A stretch of DNA of 64,000 nucleotides from Coriaria nepalensis (GCA_027186245.1 CP114481.1:35433501-35497500); one strand, 5' to 3'; positions 13,701 to 26,779 are shown, counted from the first letter of the stretch. Notes: generated by a model not told the origin, from the letters alone. Numbers and translations are program-made.

Positions 13701-14374
13701 CACTACAAACACAAGTTTTGTGCATAACTTGCAAATGATCAATGCAAGGAAAGTGTGCATTCGTTTAACCTTAAAATCATTTCAATGAGTCATTTCAAGT
13801 CAATATCTTATTTCAAAGTAATTCGAACGAGCACTATTTTTGCACTACAAATGCAAGTTTTCGGCATAACTTGCAAATGATCAATGCAAGGAAAGTGTGC
13901 ATTCGTTTTACCTTTAAATCATTTCAATGAGTCATTTCAAGTCAATAACTTATTTCAAAGCAAGTCGAACGAATTCAATTTTTGCACTACAAACACAAGT
14001 TTTGTGCATAACTTGCAAATGATCAATGCAAGGAAAGTGTGCATTCGTTTAACCTTAAAATCATTTCGACGAGTCATTTCAAGTCAATATCTTATTTCAA
14101 AGTAATTCGAACGAGGACTATTTTTGCACTACAAATGCAAGTTTTCGGCATAACTTGCAAATGATCAATGCAAGGAAAGTGTGCATTCGTTTTACCTTTA
14201 AATCATTTCAATGAGTCATTTCAAGTCAATAACTTATTTCAAAGCAAGTCAAACGAATTCTATTTTTGCACTACAAACACAAGTTTTGTGCATAACTTGC
14301 AAATGATCAATGCAAGGAAAGTGTGCATTCGTTTAACCTTAAAATCATTTCAATGAGTCATTTCAAGTCAATAT
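10481..14374 (+). repeat. 29-mer duplication, copy B
   Basis: This is the second copy of the 29-mer, with the same variant order as copy A: the inserted-base unit near 10,713, the agacatttc unit at 12,502, caggtcg near 13,395 and aaggcaag near 13,530. After about 14,374 the array changes to a B1 unit with gaccac followed by acaaacacaag, which is absent at the matching place in copy A. Confidence 0.87.
11127..13117 (+). repeat. 27-mer spaced copy, left member (3,834 bp)
   Basis: This stretch matches 14,961-16,951 at a constant 3,834 bp (27 monomers). It starts at gaacgagcac, where the left neighbours differ (B1 here, B2 at 14,951), and weakens at gaacaagcac (about 13,114) versus gaacgagcac. 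A few private substitutions separate the two, such as caagaaaag near 15,024 and acaaagagaag near 15,269. Confidence 0.82.
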
Positions 14375-16557
14375 CTTATTTCAAAGTAATTCGAACGACC
14401 ACTATTTTTGCACTACAAACACAAGTTTTGTGCATAACTTGCAAATGATCAATGCAAGGAAAGTGTGCATTAGTTTAACCTTAAAATCATTTCAATGAGT
14501 CATTTCAAGTCAATATCTTATTTGAAAGTAATTTGAACGAGCCCTATTTTTGCACTACAAATGCAAGTTTTCTGCATAACTTGCAAATGATCAATGCAAG
14601 GAAAGTGTGCATTCGTTTAACCTTAAAATAATTTCAATGAGTCATTTCAAGTCAATAACTTATTTCAAAGCAAGTCGAACGAATTCTATTTTTGCACTAC
14701 AAACACAAGTTTTGTGCATAACTTGCAAGTGATCAATGCAAGGAAAGTGTGCATTCGTTTAACCTTAAAATCATTTCAATGAGTCATTTGAAGTCAATAA
14801 CTTATTTCAAAGCAAGTCGAACGAATTCTATTTTTGCACTACAAACGCAAGTTTTCTGCATAACTTGCAAATGATCAATGCAAGGAAAGTGTGCATTCGT
14901 TGAACCTTAAAATCATTTCATTGAGTCATTTCAAGTCAATATCTTATTTCAAAGAAATTTGAACGAGCACTATTTTTGCACTACAAATGCAAGTTTTCGG
15001 CATAACTTCCAAATGATCAATGCAAGAAAAGTGTGCATTCGTTTTACCTTTAAATCATTTCAATGAGTCATTTCAAGTCAATAACTTATTTCAAAGCAAG
15101 TCGAACGAATTCAATTTTTGCACTACAAACACAAGTTTTGTGCATAACTTGCAAGTGATCAATGCAAGGAAAGTGTGCATTCGTTTAACCTTAAAATCAT
15201 TTCAATGAGTCATTTCAAGTCAATAACTTATTTCAAAGCAAGTCGAACGAATTCTATTTTTGCACTACAAAGAGAAGTTTTTTGCATAACTTCCAAATGA
15301 TCAATGCAAGGAAAGTCTGCATTCGTTTAACCTTTAAATCATTTCAATGAGTCATTTCAAGTCAATATCTTATTTCAAAGCAAGTCGAACGAATTCAATT
15401 TTTGCACTACAAACACAAGTTTTGTGCATAACTTGCAAATGATCAATGCAAGGAAAGTGTGCATTCGTTTAACCTTAAAATCATTTCAATGAGTCATTTC
15501 AAGTCAATAACTTATTTCAAAGCAAGTCGAACGAATTCTATTTTTGCACTACAAACAGAAGTTTTTTGCATAACTTCCAAATGATCAATGCAAGGAAAGT
15601 CTGCATTCGTTTAACCTTTAAATCATTTCAATGAGTCATTTCAAGTCAATATCTTATTTCAAAGCAAGTCGAACGAATTCAATTTTTGCACTACAAACAC
15701 AAGTTTTGTGCATAACTTGCAAATGATCAATGCAAGGAAAGTGTGCATTCGTTTAACCTTAAAATCATTTCAATGAGTCATTTCAAGTCAATATCTTATT
15801 TCAAAGTAATTCGAACGACCACTATTTTTGCACTACAAATGCAAGTTTTCTGCATAACTTGCACATGATCAATGCAAGGAAACTGTGCATTCGTTTAACC
15901 TTAAAATCATTTCAATGAGTCATTTCAAGTCAATAACTTATTTCAAAGCAAGTCGAACGAATTCTATTTTTGCACTACAAACACAAGTTTTGTGCATAAC
16001 TTGCAAGTGATCAATGCAAGGAAAGTGCGCATTCGTTTAACCTTAAAATCATTTCAATGAGTCATTTCAAGTCAATAACTTATTTCAAAGCAAGTCGAAC
16101 GAATTCTATTTTTGCACTACAAACAGAAGTTTTTTGCATAACTTGCAAATGATCAATGCAAGGAAAGTGTGCATTCGTTTAACCTTTAAATCATTTCAAT
16201 GAGTCATTTCAAGTCAATAACTTATTTCAAAGCAAGTCGAACGAATTCAATTTTTGCACTACAAACACAAGTTTTGTGCATAACTTGCAAATGATCAACG
16301 CAAGGAATGTGTGCATTCGTTTAACCTTAAAATCATTTCAAAGAGACATTTCAAGTCAATATCTTATTTCAAAGTAATTCGAACGAGCACTATTTTTGCA
16401 CTACAAATGCAAGTTTTGTGCATAACTTGCACATGATCAATGCAAGGAAACTGTGCATTCGTTTAACCTCAAAATCATTTCAATGTGTCATTTCAAGTCA
16501 ATAACTTATTTCAAAGCAAGTCGAACGAATTCTATTTTTTCACTACAAACAGAAGTA
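13718..16557 (+). repeat. 20-mer higher-order repeat, copy 1 (2,840 bp)
   Basis: This is the first of about 2.45 copies of a 2,840-bp, 20-monomer unit. Each copy carries gaccactattt followed by acaaacacaag, then cattagttt, then a B3 unit (gtaatttgaacgagccc), then catttgaagtc, then cgttgaacc, then a B2 unit. The left edge is the last difference (acaagttttg here versus agaagtattg at 16,557). Offsets stay at exactly 2,840 bp between copies. Confidence 0.87.
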
Positions 16558-16951
16558 TTGTGCATAACTTGCAAATGATCAATGCAAGGAAAGCGTGCAT
16601 TCGTTTAACCTTAAAATCATTTCAATGAGTCATTTCAAGTCAATATCTTATTTCAAAGTAATTCGAACGAGCACTATTTTTGCACTACAAATGCAAGTTT
16701 TCGGCATAACTTGCAAATGATCAATGCAAGGAAAGTGTGCATTCGTTTTACCTTTAAATCATTTCAATGAGTCATTTCAAATCAATAACTTATTTCAAAG
16801 CAAGTCGAACGAATTCAATTTTTGCACTACAAACACAAGTTTTGTGCATAACTTGCAAATGATCAATGCAAGGAAAGTGTGCATTCGTTTAACCTTAAAA
16901 TCATTTCGACGAGTCATTTCAAGTCAATATCTTATTTCAAAGTAATTCGAA
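14961..16951 (+). repeat. 27-mer spaced copy, right member
   Basis: This is the partner of 11,127-13,117. It begins directly after a B2 unit (aaagaaatttgaac), so the junction at about 14,960 joins B2-type sequence to the old B1 segment. It then feeds into the 20-mer higher-order repeat. Confidence 0.82.
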
Positions 16952-19397
16952 CGAGCACTATTTTTGCACTACAAATGCAAGTTTTCGGCATAACTTGCAA
17001 ATGATCAATGCAAGGAAAGTGTGCATTCGTTTTACCTTTAAATCATTTCAATGAGTCATTTCAAGTCAATAACTTATTTCAAAGCAAGTCAAACGAATTC
17101 TATTTTTGCACTACAAACACAAGTTTTGTGCATAACTTGCAAATGATCAATGCAAGGAAAGTGTGCATTCGTTTAACCTTAAAATCATTTCAATGAGTCA
17201 TTTCAAGTCAATATCTTATTTCAAAGTAATTCGAACGACCACTATTTTTGCACTACAAACACAAGTTTTGTGCATAACTTGCAAATGATCAATGCAAGGA
17301 AAGTGTGCATTAGTTTAACCTTAAAATCATTTCAATGAGTCATTTCAAGTCAATATCTTATTTGAAAGTAATTTGAACGAGCCCTATTTTTGCACTACAA
17401 ATGCAAGTTTTCTGCATAACTTGCAAATGATCAATGCAAGGAAAGTGTGCATTCGTTTAACCTTAAAATAATTTCAATGAGTCATTTCAAGTCAATAACT
17501 TATTTCAAAGCAAGTCGAACGAATTCTATTTTTGCACTACAAACACAAGTTTTGTGCATAACTTGCAAGTGATCAATGCAAGGAAAGTGTGCATTCGTTT
17601 AACCTTAAAATCATTTCAATGAGTCATTTGAAGTCAATAACTTATTTCAAAGCAAGTCGAACGAATTCTATTTTTGCACTACAAACACAAGTTTTCTGCA
17701 TAACTTGCAAATGATCAATGCAAGGAAAGTGTGCATTCGTTGAACCTTAAAATCATTTCATTGAGTCATTTCAAGTCAATATCTTATTTCAAAGAAATTT
17801 GAACGAGCACTATTTTTGCACTACAAATGCAAGTTTTCGGCATAACTTCCAAATGATCAATGCAAGAAAAGTGTGCATTCGTTTTACCTTTAAATCATTT
17901 CAATGAGTCATTTCAAGTCAATAACTTATTTCAAAGCAAGTCGAACGAATTCAATTTTTGCACTACAAACACAAGTTTTGTGCATAACTTGCAAGTGATC
18001 AATGCAAGGAAAGTGTGCATTCGTTTAACCTTAAAATCATTTCAATGAGTCATTTCAAGTCAATAACTTATTTCAAAGCAAGTCGAACGAATTCTATTTT
18101 TGCACTACAAAGAGAAGTTTTTTGCATAACTTCCAAATGATCAATGCAAGGAAAGTCTGCATTCGTTTAACCTTTAAATCATTTCAATGAGTCATTTTAA
18201 GTCAATATCTTATTTCAAAGCAAGTCGAAAGAATTCAATTTTTGCACTACAAACACAAGTTTTGTGCATAACTTGCAAATGATCAATGCAAGGAAAGTGT
18301 GCATTCGTTTAACCTTAAAATCATTTCAATGAGTCATTTCAAGTCAATAACTTATTTCAAAGCAAGTCGAACGAATTCTATTTTTGCACTACAAACAGAA
18401 GTTTTTTGCATAACTTCCAAATGATCAATGCAAGGAAAGTCTGCATTCGTTTAACCTTTAAATCATTTCAATGAGTCATTTCAAGTCAATATCTTATTTC
18501 AAAGCAAGTCGAACGAATTCAATTTTTGCACTACAAACACAAGTTTTGTGCATAACTTGCAAATGATCAATGCAAGGAAAGTGTGCATTCGTTTAACCTT
18601 AAAATCATTTCAATGAGTCATTTCAAGTCAATATCTTATTTCAAAGTAATTCGAACGACCACTATTTTTGCACTACAAATGCAAGTTTTCTGCATAACTT
18701 GCACATGATCAATGCAAGGAAACTGTGCATTCGTTTAACCTTAAAATCATTTCAATGAGTCATTTCAAGTCAATAACTTATTTCAAAGCAAGTCGAACGA
18801 ATTCTATTTTTGCACTACAAACACAAGTTTTGTGCATAACTTGCAAGTGATCAATGCAAGGAAAGTGTGCATTCGTTTAACCTTAAAATCATTTCAATGA
18901 GTCATTTCAAGTCAATAACTTATTTCAAAGCAAGTCGAACGAATTCTATTTTTGCACTACAAACAGAAGTTTTTTGCATAACTTGCAAATGATCAATGCA
19001 AGGAATGTGTGCATTCGTTTAACCTTTAAATCATTTCAATGAGTCATTTCAAGTCAATAACTTATTTCAAAGCAAGTCGAACGAATTCAATTTTTGCACT
19101 ACAAACACAAGTTTTGTGCATAACTTGCAAATGATCAACGCAAGGAATGTGTGCATTCGTTTAACCTTAAAATCATTTCAAAGAGACATTTCAAGTCAAT
19201 ATCTTATTTCAAAGTAATTCGAACGAGCACTATTTTTGCACTACAAATGCAAGTTTTGTGCATAACTTGCACATGATCAATGCAAGGAAACTGTGCATTC
19301 GTTTAACCTTAAAATCATTTCAATGTGTCATTTCAAGTCAATAACTTATTTCAAAGCAAGTCGAACGAATTCTATTTTTTCACTACAAACAGAAGTA
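16558..19397 (+). repeat. 20-mer higher-order repeat, copy 2
   Basis: This is the second copy of the 2,840-bp unit, matching copy 1 with scattered single substitutions. Examples are tcaaatcaat near 16,778, tcattttaag near 18,195 and gtcgaaagaattc near 18,226. None of these shifts the 142-bp phase. Confidence 0.87.
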
Positions 19398-20676
19398 TTG
19401 TGCATAACTTGCAAATGATCAATGCAAGGAAAGTGTGCATTCGTTTAACCTTAAAATCATTTCAATGAGTCATTTCAAGTCAATATCTTATTTCAAAGTA
19501 ATTCGAACGAGCACTATTTTTGCACTACAAATGCAAGTTTTCGGCATAACTTGCAAATGATCAATGCAAGGAAAGTGTGCATTCGTTTTACCTTTAAATC
19601 ATTTCAATGAGTCATTTCAAGTCAATAACTTATTTCGAAGCAAGTCGAACGAATTCAATTTTTGCACTACAAACACAAGTTTTGTGCATAACTTGCAAAT
19701 GATCAATGCAAGGAAAGTGTGCATTCGTTTAACCTTAAAATCATTTCGACGAGTCATTTCAAGTCAATATCTTATTTCAAAGTAATTCGAACGAGCACTA
19801 TTTTTGCACTACAAATGCAAGTTTTCGGCATAACTTGCAAATGATCAATGCAAGGAAAGTGTGCATTCGTTTTACCTTTAAATCATTTCAATGAGTCATT
19901 TCAAGTCAATAACTTATTTCAAAGCAAGTCAAACGAATTCTATTTTTGCACTACAAACACAAGTTTTGTGCATAACATGCAAATGATCAATGCAAGGAAA
20001 GTGTGCATTCGTTTAACCTTAAAATCATTTCAATAAGTCATTTCAAGTCAATATCTTATTTCAAAGTAATTCGAACGACCACTATTTTTGCACTACAAAC
20101 ACAAGTTTTGTGCATAACTTGCAAATGATCAATGCAAGGAAAGTGTGCATTAGTTTAACCTTAAAATCATTTCAATGAGTCATTTCAAGTCAATATCTTA
20201 TTTGAAAGTAATTTGAACGAGCCCTATTTTTGCACTACAAATGCAAGTTTTCTGCATAACTTGCAAATGATCAATGCAAGGAAAGTGTGCATTCGTTTAA
20301 CCTTAAAATAATTTCAATGAGTCATTTCAAGTCAATAACTTATTTCAAAGCAAGTCGAACGAATTCTATTTTTGCACTACAAACACAAGTTTTGTGCATA
20401 ACTTGCAAGTGATCAATGCAAGGAAAGTGTGCATTCGTTTAACCTTAAAATCATTTCAATGAGTCATTTGAAGTCAATAACTTATTTCAAAGCAAGTCGA
20501 ACGAATTCTATTTTTGCACTACAAACACAAGTTTTCTGCATAACTTGCAAATGATCAATGCAAGGAAAGTGTGCATTCGTTGAACCTTAAAATCATTTCA
20601 TTGAGTCATTTCAAGTCAATATCTTATTTCAAAGAAATTTGAACGAGCACTATTTTTGCACTACAAATGCAAGTTT
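19398..20676 (+). repeat. 20-mer higher-order repeat, partial copy 3
   Basis: The third copy is truncated after about nine monomers. It departs from copies 1 and 2 at about 20,677, where ttttgtgcataacttgcaagtaatc replaces the ttttcgg unit of the earlier copies. This point is the practical end of block I. Confidence 0.85.
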
Positions 20677-20796
20677 TGTGCATAACTTGCAAGTAATCAA
20701 TGCAAGGAAAGTTTGCATTCGTTTAACCTTAAAATCATTTCAATGAGTCATTTCAAGTCGATATCTTATTTCAAAGCAAGTCGAACGAATTCTATT
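20082..20796 (+). repeat. Short duplication across the block I/II boundary, copy 1
   Basis: About five monomers match 21,072-21,786 at a 990-bp offset, which is seven monomers minus the 4-bp deletion near 20,797. Shared features are cattagttt, gaaagtaatttgaacgagccc near 20,203 and 21,193, catttgaagtc, cgttgaacc and gcaagtaatc. Because it straddles the boundary, part of block II appears to have been seeded from the tail of block I. Confidence 0.72.
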
Positions 20797-20801
20797 TACT
20801 A
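20794..20801 (+). other. 4-bp deletion in a monomer
   Basis: The usual ctatttttgcactac reads ctatttactac here, a loss of four bases that makes this unit 138 bp. It is the largest indel in the window and shifts the monomer phase from +5 to +1 relative to a perfect 142-bp grid. I see no second copy of it, although neighbouring units have been duplicated. Confidence 0.9.
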
Positions 20802-21376
20802 CAAACACACGTTTTGTGCATAACTTGCAAATGATCAATGCAAGGAAAGTGTGCATTCGTTTAACCTTAAAATCATTTCAATGAGTCATTTCAAGTCAAT
20901 ATCTTATTTCAAAGCAAGTCGAACGAATTCTATATTTGCACTACAAACACAAGTTTTGTGCATAACTTGCAAATGATCAATGCAAGGAAAGTGTGCATTC
21001 GTTTAACCTTAAAATCATTTCAATGAGTCATTTCAAGTCAATAACTTATTTCAAAGCAAGTCGAACGAATTCTATTTTTGCACTACAAACACAAGTTTTG
21101 TGCATAACTTGCAAATGATCAATCCAAGGAAAGTGTGCATTAGTTTAACATTAAAATCATTTCAATGAGTCATTTCAAGTCAATATCTTATTTGAAAGTA
21201 ATTTGAACGAGCCCTATTTTTGCACTACAAATGCAAGTTTTCTGCATAACTTGCAAATGATCAATGCAAGGAAAGTGTGCATTCGTTTAACCTTAAAATC
21301 ATTACAATGAGTCATTTCAAGTCAATAACTTATTTCAAAGCAAGTCGAACGAATTCTATTTTTGCACTACAAACAC
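20798..21376 (+). repeat. 1,278-bp spaced copy, left member
   Basis: This stretch matches about 22,076-22,654 at 1,278 bp (nine monomers). Shared marks are acacacgtttt, ctatatttgc and the rare gtttaacattaaaatc (near 21,154 and 22,432). The match ends where the right member switches to ttttctgcataacttgaaaatg. Confidence 0.7.
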
Positions 21377-22075
21377 AAGTTTTGTGCATAACTTGCAAGT
21401 GATCAATGCAAGGAAAGTGTGCATTCGTTTAACCTTAAAATCATTTCAATGAGTCATTTGAAGTCAATAACTTATTTCAAAGCAAGTCGGACGAATTCTA
21501 TTTTTGCACTACAAACACAAGTTTTCTGCATAACTTGCAAATGATCAATGCAAGGAAAGTGTGCATTCGTTGAACCTTAAAATCATTTCATTGAGTCATT
21601 TCAAGTCAATATCTTATTTCAAAGAAATTTGAACGAGCACTATTTTTGCACTACAAATGCAAGTTTTGTGCATAACTTGCAAGTAATCAATGCAAGGAAA
21701 GTTTGCATTCGTTTAACCTTAAAATCATTTCAATGAGTCATTTCAAGTTGATATCTTATTTCAAAGCAAGTCGAACGAATTCTATTTTTGCACTACAAAC
21801 ACACGTTCTGTGCATAACTTGCAAATGATCAATGCAAGGAAAGTGTGCATTCGTTTAACCTTAAAATCATTTCAATGAGTCATTTCCAGTCAATAACTTA
21901 TTTCAAAGCAAGTCGAAAGAATTCTATTTTTGCACTACAAATACAAATTTTGGGCATAACTTGCAAATGATCAATGCGAGGAAAGTGTGCATTTGTTTAA
22001 CCTTAAAATCATTGCAATGAGTCATTTCAAGTCAATAACTTATTTCAAAGCAAGTCGAACGAATTCTATTTTTGC

Positions 22076-22654
22076 ACTACAAACACACGTTTTGTGCATA
22101 ACTTGCAAATGATCAATGCAAGGAAAGTGTGCATTCGTTTAACCTTAAAATCATTTCAATGAGTCATTTCAAGTCAATATCTTATTTCAAAGCAAGTCGA
22201 ACGAATTCTATATTTGCACTACAAACACAAGTTTTGTGCATAACTTGCAAATGATCAATGCAAGGAAAGTGTGCATTCGTTTAACCTTAAAATCATTTCA
22301 ATGAGTCATTTCAAGTCAATAACTTATTTCAAAGCAAGTCGAACGAATTCTATTTTTGCACTACAAACACAAGTTTTGTGCATAACTTGCAAATGATCAA
22401 TGCAAGGAAAGTGTGCATTAGTTTAACATTAAAATCATTTCAATGAGTCATTTCAAGTCAATATCTTATTTGAAAGTAATTTGAACGAGCCCTATTTTTG
22501 CACTACAAATGCAAGTTTTCTGCATAACTTGCAAATGATCAATGCAAGGAAAGTGTGCATTCGTTTAACCTTAAAATCATTACAATGAGTCATTTCAAGT
22601 CAATAACTTATTTCAAAGCAAGTCGAACGAATTCTATTTTTGCACTACAAACAC
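22076..22654 (+). repeat. 1,278-bp spaced copy, right member
   Basis: This is the partner of about 20,798-21,376. It is followed by the first cgtcgaacc unit (22,704), a marker that later becomes part of the 9-mer repeat from 26,964 onward. Confidence 0.7.
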
Positions 22655-23160
22655 AAGTTTTCTGCATAACTTGAAAATGATCAATGCAAGGAAAGTGTGC
22701 ATTCGTCGAACCTTAAAATCATTTCATTGAGTCATTTCAAGTCAAAATCTTATTTCAAAGAAATTTGAACGAGCACTATTTTTGCACTACAAATACAAGT
22801 TTTGTGCATAACTTGCAAGTGATCAATGCATGGAAAGTGTGCATTCATTTAACCTTAAAATCATTTCAATGAGTCATTTCAAGTCGATATCTTATTTCAA
22901 AGCAAGTCGAACGAATTCTATTTTTGCACTACAAATGCAAGTTTTGTGCATAACTTGCAAGTGATCAATGCAAGGAAAGTGTGCATTCATTTAACCTTAA
23001 AATCATTTCAATGAATCATTTCAAGTCAATAACTTATTTCAAAGCAAGTCGAACGAATTCTATTTTTGCACTACAAACACAAGTTTTGTGCATAACTTGC
23101 AAATGATCAATGCAAGGAAAGTGTGCATTCATTTAACCTTAAAATCATTTCAATGAGTCA

Positions 23161-24490
23161 TTTCAAGTCGATATCTTATTTCAAAGCAAGTCGAACGAAT
23201 TCTATTTTTGCACTACAAACACAAGTTTTGTGCATAACTTGCAAATGATCAATGCAAGGAAAGTGTGCATTCGTTTAACCTTAAAATCATTTCAATGAGT
23301 CATTTCAAGTCAATAACTTATTTCAAAGCAACTCGAACGAATTCTATTTTTGCACTACAAACACAAGTTTTCTGCATAACTTGCAAGTGATCAATGCAAG
23401 GAAAGTGTGCATTCGTTGAACCTTAAAATCATTTCATTGAGTCATTTCAAGTCAATATCTTATTTCAAAGAAATTTGAACGAGCACTATTTTTGCACTAC
23501 AAATGCAAGTTTTGTCCATAACTTGCAAGTGATCAATGCAAGGAAAGTGTGCATTCATTTAACCTTAAAATCATTTCAATGAGTCATTTCAAGTCGATAT
23601 CTTATTTCAAAGCAAGTCGAACGAATTCTATTTTTGCACTACAAACACAAGTTTTGTGCATAACTTGCAAATGATCAATGCAAGGAAAGTGTGCATTCGT
23701 TTAACCTTAAAATCATTTCAATGAGTCATTTCAAGTCAATAACTTATTTCAAAGCAAGTCGAACGAATTCTATATTTGCACTACAAACACAAGTTTTGTG
23801 CATAACTTGCAAATGATAAATGCAAGGAAAGTGTGCATTAGTTTAACCTTAAAATCATTTCAATGAGTCATTGCAAGTCGATATCTTATTTCAAAGCAAG
23901 TCGAACGAATTCTATTTTTGCACTACAAACACAAGTTTTGTGCATAACTTGCAAATGATCAATGCAAGGAAAGTGTGCATTCGTTTAACCTTAAAATCAT
24001 TTCAATGAGTCATTTCAAGTCAATATCTTATTTCAAAGAAATTTGAACGAGCACTATTTTTGCACTACAAATGCAAGTTTTGTCCATAACTTGCAAGTGA
24101 TCAATGCAAGGAAAGTGTGCATTCATTTAACCTTAAAATCATTTCAATGAGTCATTTCAAGTCGATATCTTATTTCAAAGCAAGTCGAACGAATTCTATT
24201 TTTGCACTACAAACACAAGTTTTGTGCATAACTTGCAAATGATCAATGCAAGGAAAGTGTGCATTCGTTTAACCTTAAAATCATTTCAATGAATCATTTC
24301 AAGTCAATAACTTATTTCAAAGCAAGTCGAACGAATTCTATATTTGCACTACAAACACAAGTTTTGTGCATAACTTGCAAATGATAAATGCAAGGAAAGT
24401 GTGCATTCGTTTAACCTTAAAATCATTTCAATGAGTCATTTCAAGTCAATATCTTATTTGAAAGTAATTTGAACGAGCCCTATTTTTGCA
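23161..24490 (+). repeat. 56-mer spaced copy, left member (7,952 bp)
   Basis: This stretch matches about 31,113-32,442 at 7,952 bp. Markers include caactcgaacg (23,329 and 31,281), atgataaatgc (about 23,815/31,767 and 24,383/32,335) and cattgcaagtcg. A 5-mer (710-bp) repetition also occurs here: ttgcaagtcg is at 23,871 and again at 24,581. Confidence 0.75.
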
Positions 24491-24529
24491 CTACAAACAC
24501 AAGTTTTGTGCATAACTTGCAAATGATCA

Positions 24530-25808
24530 ATGTAAGGAAAGTGTGCATTAGTTTAACCTTAAAATCATTTCAATGAGTCATTGCAAGTCGATATCTTATT
24601 TCAAAGCAAGTCGAACGAATTCTATTTTTGCACTACAAACACAAGTTTTGTGCATAACTTGCAAATGATCAATGCAAGGAAAGTGTGCATTCGTTTAACC
24701 TTAAAATCATTTCAATGAGTCATTTCAAGTCAATATCTTATTTCAAAGAAATTTGAACGAGCACTATTTTTGCACTACAAATGCAAGTTTTGTCCATAAC
24801 TTGCAAGTGATCAATGCAAGGAAAGTGTGCATTCATTTAACCTTAAAATCATTTCAATGAGTCATTTCAAGTCGATATCTTATTTCAAAGCAAGTCGAAC
24901 GAATTCTATTTTTGCACTACAAACACAAGTTTTGTGCATAACTTGCAAATGATCAATGCAAGGAAAGTGTGCATTCGTTTAACCTTAAAATCATTTCAAT
25001 GAATCATTTCAAGTCAATAACTTATTTCAAAGCAAGTCGAACGAATTCTATATTTGCACTACAAACACAAGTTTTGTGCATAACTTGCAAATGATAAATG
25101 CAAGGAAAGTGTGCATTAGTTTAACCTTAAAATCATTTCAATGAGTCATTTCAAGTCAATATCTTATTTGAAAGTAATTTGAACGAGCCCTATTTTTGCA
25201 CTACAAATGCAAGTTTTCTGCATAACTTGCAAATGATCAATGCAAGGAAACTGTGCATTCGTTTAACCTTAAAATCATTTCAATGAGTCATTTCAAGTCA
25301 ATAACTTATTTCAAAGCAAGTCGAACGAATTCCATTTTTGCACTACAAACACAAGTTTTGTGCATAACTTGCAAGTGATCAATGCAAGGAAAGTGTGCAT
25401 TCGTTTAACCTTAAAATCATTTCAATGAGTCATTCGAAGTCAATAACTTATTTCAAAGCAAGTCGAACGAATTCTATTTTTGCACTACAAACACAAGTTT
25501 TCTGCATAACTTGCAAATGATCAATGCAAGGAAAGTGTGCATTCGTTGAACCTTAAAATCATTTCATTGAGTCATTTCAAGTCAATATCTTATTTCAAAG
25601 AAATTTGAACGAGCACTATTTTTGCACTACAAATGCAAGTTTTGTGCATAACCTGCAAGTGATCAATGCAAGGAAAGTGTGCATTCATTTAACCTTAAAA
25701 TCATTTCAATGAGTCATTTCAAGTCGATATCTTATTTCAAAGCAAGTCGAACGAATTCTATTTTTGCACTACAAACACAAGTTTTGTGCATAACTTGCAA
25801 ATGATCAA
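24530..25808 (+). repeat. 51-mer spaced copy, left member (7,242 bp)
   Basis: This stretch matches about 31,772-33,050 at 7,242 bp. Markers are ttgcaagtcg (24,581/31,823), gaattccattt (about 25,327/32,569) and cattcgaagtc (25,431/32,673). The previous entry's offset is 710 bp larger, exactly five monomers, so the right-hand copy lacks one 5-mer present on the left. Confidence 0.75.
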
Positions 25809-26779
25809 TGCAGGGAAAGTGTGCATTAGTTTAACCTTAAAATCATATCAATGAGTCATTTCAAGTCAATAACTTATTTCAAAGCAAGTCGAACGAATTC
25901 TATATTTGCACTACAAACACAAGTTTTGTGCATAACTTGCAAATGATCAATGCAGGGAAAGTGTGCATTAGTTTAACCTTAAAATCATATCAATGAGTCA
26001 TTTCAAGTCAATATCTTATTTGAACGTAATTTGAACGAGCCCTATTTTTGCACTACAAATGCAAGTTTTCTGCATAACTTGCAAATGATCAATACAAGGA
26101 AAGGGTGCATTCGTTTAACCTTAAAATCATTTCAATGAGTCATTTCAAATCAATAACTTATTTCAAAGCAAGTCGAACGAATTCTATTTTTGCACTACAA
26201 ATGCAAGTTTTGTCCATAACTTGCAAGTGATCAATGCAAGGAAAGTGTGCATTCATTTAACCTTAAAATCATTTCAATGAGTCATTTCAAGTCGATATCT
26301 TATTTCAAAGCAAGTCGAACGAATTCTATTTTTGCACTACAAACACAAGTTTTGTGCATAACTTGCAAATGATCAATGCAAGGAAAGTGTGCATTCGTTT
26401 AACCTTAAAATCATTTCAATGAATCATTTCAAGTCAATAACTTATTTCAAAGCAAGTCGAACGAATTCTATATTTGCACTACAAACACAAGTTTTGTGCA
26501 TAACTTGCAAATGATAAATGCAAGGAAAGTGTGCATTAGTTTAACCTTAAAATCATTTCAATGAGTCATTTCAAGTCAATATCTTATTTGAAAGTAATTT
26601 GAACGAGCCCTATTTTTGCACTACAAATGCAAGTTTTCTGCATAACTTGCAAATGATCAATGCAAGGAAAGTGTGCATTCGTTTAACCTTAATATCATTT
26701 CAAGGAGTCATTTCAAGTCAATAACTTATTTCAAAGCAAGTTGAACGAATTCTATTTTTTCACTACAAACAGAAGTTTT

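Larger units (their letters stand above)
1..20676 (+). repeat. Array block I: B1-rich satellite
   Basis: This block mixes type A units with B1 units bearing gtaattcgaacgagcac or gtaattcgaacgaccac. Local markers include tttcgacgag at a unit start (1,279 and 2,273), the A variant with acagaagttttttgc and cttccaaatg, and tttcaaagagacatttc. B1 is last seen near 20,066-20,080. The EcoRV-bearing gtcgatatc variant is absent until about 20,758. The block is almost entirely composed of overlapping copies of one ancestral segment, given in separate entries. I see no gene or non-satellite sequence in it. Confidence 0.85.

Noticed and set aside
1099..20036. Repeated open reading frames of 62-73 codons on the plus strand in block I, all nearly the same peptide
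   Set aside because: They are by-products of the tandem repeat. Because 142 leaves remainder 1 on division by 3, a frame runs through successive monomers in different phases until a stop occurs. They span arbitrary monomer boundaries and sit on substitutions that remove stops. They have no start context, upstream signals or independent conservation.
20794..20801. Insertion site of a mobile element at the 4-bp deletion
   Set aside because: There is no inserted sequence, target duplication or terminal repeat, only four missing bases in an otherwise normal monomer.
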